Below are positions 1-5,483 of a DNA stretch of 12,002 bases, one piece after another. The first letter of the stretch is position 1, and every line of letters starts with the position of its first letter. A program made the position numbers and the translations under genes. Source of the stretch: an uncultured Bacteroidales bacterium (GTDB lineage Bacteria > Bacteroidota > Bacteroidia > Bacteroidales > Marinilabiliaceae); the NCBI GenBank assembly GCA_934725785.1, contig CAKVCS010000021.1, positions 1-12,002 on the forward strand. Direction: 5' to 3'. The notes under the pieces were generated by a model. That model saw only the letters and a list, made by a program, of their open reading frames with translations. It ran no database searches and was not told the origin of the DNA.

Positions 1-1
1 G

Positions 2-844
2 TTGTACCCTGGGGTTAAAGAGGCTGTCAATTTCTTCTTTATGCCGGCGTTCCTTCTCGTCACCGGCTATCTTGTCAACGTCAGCGTCAGCCTGCGGCAG
101 TTCGGCGTCTATGTCCTGCGCATCGCGCTGCCGTATGTTTTTTTGTCGCTCGGCTTTGCGGTCCTCTCCCTGTGGATGCCTGTCGAGGGTGGGCTGTCAT
201 CGTTCTCGCTCGGCGATGTCGCCGGGATCCTGTTGTTTAAGCCTATCGGGCCATATTGGTTTCTCCATGCCATGATTGTTTGCGGGTGCGTCTATTATGC
301 GGCTTTCCGTCTCGGCCGCAGGTTCGGCGTCGGGTGTGTCCTGTGCGTCATGGGCTCTCTTCTCGCCCTCGTCGTGTGGGCCACGCCGCTCTTGGCGTTC
401 GTCTACGCGGTGTTTTATTTTCTCGGGGCGGCCTTGCGGCTCTCCGGGGTTGATTTCCTTCGTTTTTTCGCCCCTTGCCCGTGGGCTCTGCTGCCTTTTG
501 CTGTTGTTCTCGTCTGCTGCTGTCCGTCCGGTGGCGGGCTGTCGGTGGCTGCGCTGTCCGCCTGTTTCTTCTGCTTTGTGTCGTGGGGTTGGGGGCGGCT
601 TGGCGGGCGTGCCGCCAGCATTGTCGGCTTCGTTGGGCGAAACACTTTGCCCGTCTACCTTTTCCACCCTGTCTTCACCATGATTGCCAAGCTCGCCTTG
701 CCGCTCTTTGCTTTCGACCCTACCGGGCTGGTGCACACTGCTTTCACCGTGGCCTTGGCTGTGTCTGGCAGCCTGGCCGTGGGCTGGGCACTTGACGTGT
801 CCGGGGGCTGTCGGCTCTTTGCCCGCAAGTCTGTTTTGCGCTGA
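2..844 (+). CDS. Acyltransferase-3 family integral membrane protein (5' end outside window)
   Basis: The last 280 residues of a polytopic membrane protein that probably transfers an acyl (often acetyl) group to a surface sugar or glycan. The frame is open to the window edge, so the TTG at position 2 is probably not the true start. Family marks are FFMPAFLLVTGYLVN at residues 11-25, matching the usual FxMPLFFxxSGYL segment, then GPYWFLHA near 83-90, and GRNTLPVYLFHPVF at 212-225, the typical last signature. About eight hydrophobic stretches are separated by short loops with Arg/Lys. The N-terminal helix that normally carries the family's conserved Arg and His lies upstream of the window, roughly 40-60 residues. 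The gene is T-richer than its neighbours, as expected for Phe/Leu/Val-rich membrane proteins. It converges on recO. The substrate cannot be told; polysaccharide O-acetylation is the commonest role. Confidence 0.85.
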   Translation: MYPGVKEAVNFFFMPAFLLVTGYLVNVSVSLRQFGVYVLRIALPYVFLSLGFAVLSLWMPVEGGLSSFSLGDVAGILLFKPIGPYWFLHAMIVCGCVYYAAFRLGRRFGVGCVLCVMGSLLALVVWATPLLAFVYAVFYFLGAALRLSGVDFLRFFAPCPWALLPFAVVLVCCCPSGGGLSVAALSACFFCFVSWGWGRLGGRAASIVGFVGRNTLPVYLFHPVFTMIAKLALPLFAFDPTGLVHTAFTVALAVSGSLAVGWALDVSGGCRLFARKSVLR

Positions 845-857
845 GCCTTTGGCTCAG
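841..857. terminator. Hairpin between convergent genes, possible two-way terminator
   Basis: A perfect 7-bp stem, CTGAGCC / GGCTCAG, with a TTT loop. It overlaps the TGA stop (842-844) of the acyltransferase gene and ends one base before the recO stop at 859. Being symmetric, it would form in both transcripts. There is no long T tract on either side, so it may be a weak terminator or only a 3'-end stabilising hairpin. Confidence 0.45.
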
Positions 858-858
858 T

Positions 859-1587
859 TCAGTTGAGCATGGCGAGTATTGCCGCCGATTTCAGCTGCCC
901 GAAGCTTGGCAGGTGCATGCGGTAGTATGCGCTCATGAGCTCTATCATGCGCTGACGCTCGCCGCGGCTCATCGTTATGTCCGCCAGTTCCGTCACCCCG
1001 GTGGCTTCGAGCGCGTCCCACAGCTCGGCCTCGCGACCGCTCAGTGTGTTCGGGTGGGGCGGCAGGTGGTCGGCCCACGTGCCTGCCTCCATGTCGAATA
1101 TGGGGAGCCGAGTGTCGTTGGCCTCCGGCCCTATGCCGAGGTGGGACGTGAGGTGCATCATGAACCACAGGTGGAAGTTGTATGCCCCGTCAATCTCGTC
1201 GTCGAGGGCGCTTATCGCCGTGTCTATGAAGTCGAATGACGCGGGGTCCGGCACTTCCTCGGGCATGGCGCGGCACAGCAGCTCGGCGGTGAACATGGCT
1301 ACGGCCCTCCGCGTGGGGTCCGTGCACACCCTTACGAACGGGTGGCGCAGCCTTGCCTGGCTCATCCTCGCCATCCTGCCACTCCTTGCGCCCGACGCCG
1401 AGAACTCTATGAGCGACAGGGGCATGAGCAAGGCCATCTTGGCGTTTTTACCGCTTTGGGCCTTGGGCGTCGACGCCATGAACGCGCGCCGCCCATCCTC
1501 GCGCGTCAATATGTTCACCACTATGCCGTTGTCTCCGTACCTTACGGTCGACAGCACTATGCCCTGGGTCAAGCCGCTCCCCGTCAT
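859..1587 (-). CDS. recO: DNA repair protein RecO
   Basis: Recombination mediator of the RecFOR pathway. It helps load RecA on SSB-coated single-stranded DNA in the cytoplasm. The product is 242 residues, normal for the family. The N-terminal OB fold covers about residues 1-80, opening with TQGIVLSTVRYGDNGIVVNI (7-26). The helical C-terminal part contains NFHLWFMMHLTSHLG (137-151) and ends with YYRMHLPSFGQLKSAAIL (221-238), a conserved RecO ending. Only two cysteines (C88, C105) are present, so the zinc-finger ligands of some other RecO proteins are absent. The ATG is preceded by AGGAG (1593-1597, minus strand) at a suitable distance, which supports this start. It is the last gene of the priA-pdxB-recO operon, 18 bases after the pdxB stop. 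Confidence 0.93.
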   Translation of the reverse strand: MTGSGLTQGIVLSTVRYGDNGIVVNILTREDGRRAFMASTPKAQSGKNAKMALLMPLSLIEFSASGARSGRMARMSQARLRHPFVRVCTDPTRRAVAMFTAELLCRAMPEEVPDPASFDFIDTAISALDDEIDGAYNFHLWFMMHLTSHLGIGPEANDTRLPIFDMEAGTWADHLPPHPNTLSGREAELWDALEATGVTELADITMSRGERQRMIELMSAYYRMHLPSFGQLKSAAILAMLN

Positions 1588-1605
1588 CTCCGCTCCTGTT
1601 GAACT

Positions 1606-2709
1606 CTATTTTATGCCGAAGCCTCTGAGCCAATCGTAGTGGCAAGATCCGGCCTCAAGCTTATAAGAGTCTATCTCGCGGCGCAGGTGATAGTCGCCGC
1701 GCAGCCTCTCAAACTCGTCCGTGCGCTCGCGCAGCGAGCGGCAGTCGGCCTCGATGTCATACACGTGCAGGAACATCCTGGCGGCGGCCTCCTCCGCGTC
1801 GGCGCACCCCGCTGGGGCGAATGTGGGGTTGCTCGGGGTGGGCAGGGCGGGCGGGGTCCAGGGGGTCGACAGCCCGAAGTGGCGGCACAGGGCGCCGATG
1901 GCCATTACCGTGCCGCGCAGTTTGCTGTCTGTGCTGTATCCGGCTATGTGGGGGGTGGCTATCGTGGCCAGGTTGAGGAGGTCGCGGCTTATGTCGGGCT
2001 CGTTCTCCCACACGTCTATGACGGCGTGCCCAATGCGCCCGTTCCTTAGTCCGCTCACGAGCGAGCGTGTGCCGCATACCGGGCCGCGGCTGGTGTTTAT
2101 GACCGTCACGCCTGGCTTCATCAGAGCCAGCGCGTCGCTGCCCAGCAGGTGCAGGGTCGGGTGGGGGCCTTTGGCGGTGAGCGGCGTGTGGTAGGTCACT
2201 ATGTCCGCTTGGCGGAGGGCGTCTTCATAAGTGGTGAAGCCTTCCTCGCCCTCAGCCTCCGCCCGAGGCGGGTCCACGCGCAGGACCCGCATGCCCAGAC
2301 GCTCGCAGAGCGACGCCACGAGGCTGCCTACGTGGCCCACGCCGATTACCGCTATGGTCTTGCCCCGCAGCCCCATCCCGTGCCGCAGGCGCAACGCTCC
2401 CAGCGCCGAGGCCACGTATTGCTCGACGGAGCGTGAGTTGCAGGCCGGGGCGTTCTCCCAGTATATGCCGGCCCGCTTGCAGAAGGCCGTGTCTATGTGG
2501 TCGAAGCCTATGGTGGCGGTGAATATGCCGCGCACACGGGTCCCCTCGAGCAGGGTCGCGTCGCAGCGGGTGCGCGTCCGGGTTACTATGGCGTCGCAGT
2601 CCATGACGTCCGCGCGGCTTATGCTTTTGCCCTCCTTATACACCACCTCGGCCACGGGTTCGAGGGCTCCTGCCAAAAATGGTATCTTGTCGTCTGCTAT
2701 TATCTTCAT
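1606..2709 (-). CDS. pdxB: 4-phosphoerythronate dehydrogenase (erythronate-4-phosphate dehydrogenase)
   Basis: NAD-dependent oxidation of 4-phospho-D-erythronate, the second step of the DXP-dependent route to pyridoxal 5'-phosphate (vitamin B6), in the cytoplasm. The 367 residues follow the D-2-hydroxyacid dehydrogenase plan. A substrate-binding half (1-95) includes TATIGFDHID at 64-73. The Rossmann fold carries the nucleotide-binding GVGHVGS at 123-129. The catalytic triad is complete: R208 in NTSRGP, E237 in VWENEP, and H254 in TPHIAGYS. The C-terminal dimerisation domain specific to PdxB is present, with LHVYDIEAD and FERLRGDYHLRRE (about 313-346), which separates it from SerA or other dehydrogenases. 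The gene starts 9 bases after the priA stop, so it is almost certainly cotranscribed and may be translationally coupled. No disabling change is seen. Confidence 0.95.
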   Translation of the reverse strand: MKIIADDKIPFLAGALEPVAEVVYKEGKSISRADVMDCDAIVTRTRTRCDATLLEGTRVRGIFTATIGFDHIDTAFCKRAGIYWENAPACNSRSVEQYVASALGALRLRHGMGLRGKTIAVIGVGHVGSLVASLCERLGMRVLRVDPPRAEAEGEEGFTTYEDALRQADIVTYHTPLTAKGPHPTLHLLGSDALALMKPGVTVINTSRGPVCGTRSLVSGLRNGRIGHAVIDVWENEPDISRDLLNLATIATPHIAGYSTDSKLRGTVMAIGALCRHFGLSTPWTPPALPTPSNPTFAPAGCADAEEAAARMFLHVYDIEADCRSLRERTDEFERLRGDYHLRREIDSYKLEAGSCHYDWLRGFGIK

Positions 2710-2718
2710 GCGTATGCG

Positions 2719-5202
2719 CTAATATGGGTCCACGTCTATTCTCACTGACGCCGAGCGGAAACGCTGCTCGGCCAGCAACGCGTTCACGTCTGCCATCATC
2801 AGGCCCTTCACCTGGCTTGGCGAGGCGGTGCGCGGCATTTTTATGGTTATCTCTTGCATATAGAGGTTCGACACCCGCCCGACCACCGGCTGTATGGGGC
2901 CGCTCACTATGTTGCCGAACTTTGCCGCGAGGCTCTGGGCCAGCACTCTGGCCGCGTCGAGGGCCGTCAGCTGGTCGCGGTGCTTCACCGTAAGGCTCAT
3001 CAGGCGGTAGAATGGCGGGAAGTGGTAGCTCTTGCGCTCTTCGAGCAGGCGGGCGGCGTTGCCCTCGTAGTCGCCGTTCCTCACGCTCTGTATCACGGGG
3101 TGCTCCGGCTTATATGTCTGTATGTACACTTTGCCCTGTCTGCCCTTGCGCCCGGCGCGGCCGCTCACCTGGGCCATGAGCTGGTAGGCCCGCTCGTCGG
3201 CGCGGAAGTCGGACATGTTGATCATGGCGTCGGCGTTCATCACGCCCACTGTCGACACGCCCTCGAAGTCCAGGCCTTTGGCCACCATCTGCGTGCCTAT
3301 CAGTATGTCGCTCTCCCTGGCCGCGAAGCCGGCTATCATCTCCTCGAATGTTTTTCGGCTGCGGGCGGTGTCAAGGTCCATCCTCGTCAGGCGTGCCGAG
3401 GGGAACAGGGTCTTGCACTCCTCCTCTATCTTCTCCGTGCCGAACCCTTGGGGGGCGAGCGACGGAGTCCCGCACGCCGGGCACGTGGTCGGCATGGCGG
3501 TCGAGTAGCCGCAGTAGTGGCATACGAGCTGGCCCGAGGCCTTGTGGTATGTCAGGCTCACGTCGCAGTTGATGCATTTGGGCACCATGGCGCACTGCCT
3601 GCACTCCACGACGGGGGCGAAGCCGCGCCTGTTCTGGAACAGGATCACCTGTTCGCGCCTGCTCACCGCGCCGTCTATCACCTCTTTCAGCCTCAGTGAG
3701 AACATTGATTGCGTGGCCTTCCTCCGCCTGGCCTCGCCCATGTCTATCACCTCAACCGATGGCAGCTCCAGCCCCGCGTGCCGCCTCGTGAGCCTCACGA
3801 GGCCGTAGCGGCCCGCCTGGGCGTTGGCCCAGCTCTCCAGGCTGGGTGTGGCGCTGCCCAGGACGGTGCCGCACCCGTGGGCCTTGTTCAGGCCCGACAG
3901 CACCACGGCCATGTCGCGAGCGTTGTAGCGCGGGGCGGGGTCGTATTGCTTGAAGCTGCTCTCGTGCTCCTCGTCTACTATGATGAGGCCGAGCGAGCTC
4001 AGCGGCAGCAGGACGGACGACCTCACGCCGAGAATAAGCCGCGGTGGGGAGGGGCTTAGCAGGCGTTTCCACACCTCCACACGCTCCGAGTCCGAGAATT
4101 TGCTGTGGTAGACGGCCATCTGCTCTCCGAAGTGACGGCGCAGCCGCTCCGTTATCTGAGTCGTCAAGGCTATCTCGGGCAGCAGGTAGAGCACGTTTTT
4201 GCCGCTCTTTATGGCTTTGTCTATCAAGTGTATGTATATCTCTGTCTTCCCCGATCCCGTCACGCCATAGAGCAGGGTGGGGCGTCCCTTGGCCAGCTCG
4301 GCCTCGGTCTGAGCCAGCGCCTCGGCCTGGATGTCGGTCAGCTCGTTGGGCGGCGCGGCCGGGGTGTCGCACGCCTTGAGGCGCGACACCTCCACTTGCT
4401 CCGCTGTCAGGATGCCCTTCCGCGCTAGGTCGGACAGCTGGGCGGCATACTCTTTCAGCCTCGGGTCCGAGTCCATTTGCATCCTGCGGCCGCCGGTGGC
4501 GACGCCCATGCCTCCCGCCGCCTGGATGAACGCCATCAGGGCCTCGAGCTGCTTGGGGGCGCGCTTCTCGAGGGCCTCTATGGTGGCGCAGACGCTGACC
4601 TCGTCGCGCATGTCGCGGCTCAGGCTGTAGGCCTTCACCCTCTTGGGCTTGTACGCGTCGCGCAGCTCCTCACTTATGTATATGGCCTCGCGGTCCAGCA
4701 GCGCGCGTATGTGGCCAATGGGGTTTATCCCGTCCATGTGGTTCGCCACGTCGCTCACGGTGCATACCTTAGCCTCGCGCACGAACTCGAGCACCTGCCT
4801 CTGCCGCGGCGTGAGCGCCTCGATGGCGCTGCCGTCCCCCTCCTGCCCGAACAGCGCGTTATACATCAGCTTGCTCTCGCTCTCGAGCTTGAGACCCTGG
4901 GGCATGGCGGCTTTCATCACCTCGCCAAGGGTGCATATGTAGTAGTCCGATATCCACTGCCACAGGGTCAGCTGCGCCTCCGTCACGATAGGCTCGGTGT
5001 CCACAATCTCGCACAGTGGCTTGGTCTCGTAGTCCGGTTTGCGGTCGTGAACCTCCATCACGATCCCGGCGTAATACTTCTTCTTGCCGAACTGGACGAG
5101 GGCCCGACCGCCGCGGCGGACGAGGGCCTCCATGCTCCGTGGCACTTCATATGTGAAAAGACGTTGCAGGGGCAGGGGCAGCAGGAGGTCTACGTACGTC
5201 AT
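2719..5202 (-). CDS. priA: Primosomal protein N', replication restart helicase PriA
   Basis: Superfamily 2 DNA helicase (3' to 5') that recognises stalled or collapsed forks and starts primosome reloading. The 827 residues include a family-typical N-terminal 3'-end-binding domain (MTYVDLLLPLPLQRLFTYEVP at the start), a winged-helix segment (about 125-200), and the helicase core. Walker A is GVTGSGKT at 313-320, DEEH is at 410-413, GSATPS at 449-454, GTQMVAKG at 636-643, and QVSGRAGR at 678-685. The zinc module has all eight cysteines in four pairs: C534/C537, C543/C546, C561/C564, C574/C577. The C-terminal domain is complete. The start fits the conserved N-terminal end and lies 22 bases below a good Bacteroidota -7 element. 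It is the first gene of the operon with pdxB and recO, and is transcribed divergently from the TonB receptor gene. Nothing suggests inactivation. Confidence 0.97.
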   Translation of the reverse strand: MTYVDLLLPLPLQRLFTYEVPRSMEALVRRGGRALVQFGKKKYYAGIVMEVHDRKPDYETKPLCEIVDTEPIVTEAQLTLWQWISDYYICTLGEVMKAAMPQGLKLESESKLMYNALFGQEGDGSAIEALTPRQRQVLEFVREAKVCTVSDVANHMDGINPIGHIRALLDREAIYISEELRDAYKPKRVKAYSLSRDMRDEVSVCATIEALEKRAPKQLEALMAFIQAAGGMGVATGGRRMQMDSDPRLKEYAAQLSDLARKGILTAEQVEVSRLKACDTPAAPPNELTDIQAEALAQTEAELAKGRPTLLYGVTGSGKTEIYIHLIDKAIKSGKNVLYLLPEIALTTQITERLRRHFGEQMAVYHSKFSDSERVEVWKRLLSPSPPRLILGVRSSVLLPLSSLGLIIVDEEHESSFKQYDPAPRYNARDMAVVLSGLNKAHGCGTVLGSATPSLESWANAQAGRYGLVRLTRRHAGLELPSVEVIDMGEARRRKATQSMFSLRLKEVIDGAVSRREQVILFQNRRGFAPVVECRQCAMVPKCINCDVSLTYHKASGQLVCHYCGYSTAMPTTCPACGTPSLAPQGFGTEKIEEECKTLFPSARLTRMDLDTARSRKTFEEMIAGFAARESDILIGTQMVAKGLDFEGVSTVGVMNADAMINMSDFRADERAYQLMAQVSGRAGRKGRQGKVYIQTYKPEHPVIQSVRNGDYEGNAARLLEERKSYHFPPFYRLMSLTVKHRDQLTALDAARVLAQSLAAKFGNIVSGPIQPVVGRVSNLYMQEITIKMPRTASPSQVKGLMMADVNALLAEQRFRSASVRIDVDPY

Positions 5203-5224
5203 CTTGCGTTTCTTTTTTCCGTGG

Positions 5225-5232
5225 CAAATTTA
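5225..5232 (-). promoter_or_regulatory. Candidate -7 promoter element of the priA-pdxB-recO operon
   Basis: Reading the minus strand, TAAATTTG matches the Bacteroidota -7 consensus TAnnTTTG at every specified position. It ends 22 bases before the priA ATG, so transcription would start around 5218-5220 and leave a leader of about 16 bases. A good TTTG at the -33 distance is not visible (the equivalent site reads AAAG), so the call rests on one element and its position. Confidence 0.5.
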
Positions 5233-5405
5233 CGCCTCTTTTCCGCTCGCTCTTTCATTGTCGAGCCTTTTGAGCGGCTCTATTTCCGCCCGTTCGCCCT
5301 CTCGTGACTGAAAAATGCAACACAAAACCATTTCTAAGTTATTTTAAATTTCAGAGGAGCTCCTTTGCGCCCGTTTTTCCTAAATTCGCACGTTTGCGAA
5401 ATGCC

Positions 5406-5440
5406 TGCGCATGGCGCTGAGACAGCCCTTTGCGCATGGC
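5406..5440. repeat. 10-bp direct repeat TGCGCATGGC upstream of the TonB receptor gene
   Basis: Two exact copies of TGCGCATGGC lie at 5406-5415 and 5431-5440, 25 bases apart start to start. Each contains the palindrome TGCGCA. The second copy is preceded by TT, giving TTTGCGCATGG, and TTTGCG also occurs at 5364-5369 and 5393-5398. The copies are 69 and 44 bases upstream of the receptor start codon, where an activator or operator could sit. Regulatory function is inference only. Confidence 0.55.
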
Positions 5441-5483
5441 CTGCGCTCTGTTTGACTATAGAATACAATAGCCACCAATAAAT

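Larger units (their letters stand above)
5203..5483. other. Divergent intergenic region between priA and the TonB receptor gene
   Basis: This 281-base stretch has no supported gene. Its middle (about 5309-5355) is clearly AT-richer than the surrounding genes. It should hold the promoters of both flanking units. On the minus strand a perfect TAnnTTTG element is seen near priA. On the plus strand only near matches occur: TAAATTTC (5345-5352), TAAATTCG (5381-5388), and TTTG (5429-5432) followed at a too-long distance by TATA (5457-5460). No plus-strand promoter can be named with confidence. Also present are a perfect 10-bp palindrome AGGAGCTCCT (5355-5364) and a 10-bp direct repeat listed separately. 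Confidence 0.7.

Noticed and set aside
2..4. TTG at position 2 as a real start for the acyltransferase
   Set aside because: The frame is open to the window edge and the conserved first helix of the family is missing, so the gene most likely begins upstream.
2854..5307. Long plus-strand open frames opposite priA (about 280 codons at 2854-3699 and 276 codons at 4477-5307)
   Set aside because: They lie fully or mostly antisense to a complete PriA with all motifs, give His/Arg/Ala/Gly-rich sequence without domains, and are expected in GC-rich DNA where stop codons are rare.
5451..5464. TTTGACTATAGAAT as a sigma-70-like promoter for the receptor gene
   Set aside because: It resembles neither the Bacteroidota TAnnTTTG element at correct spacing nor a full -35/-10 pair, so it was not annotated as a promoter.
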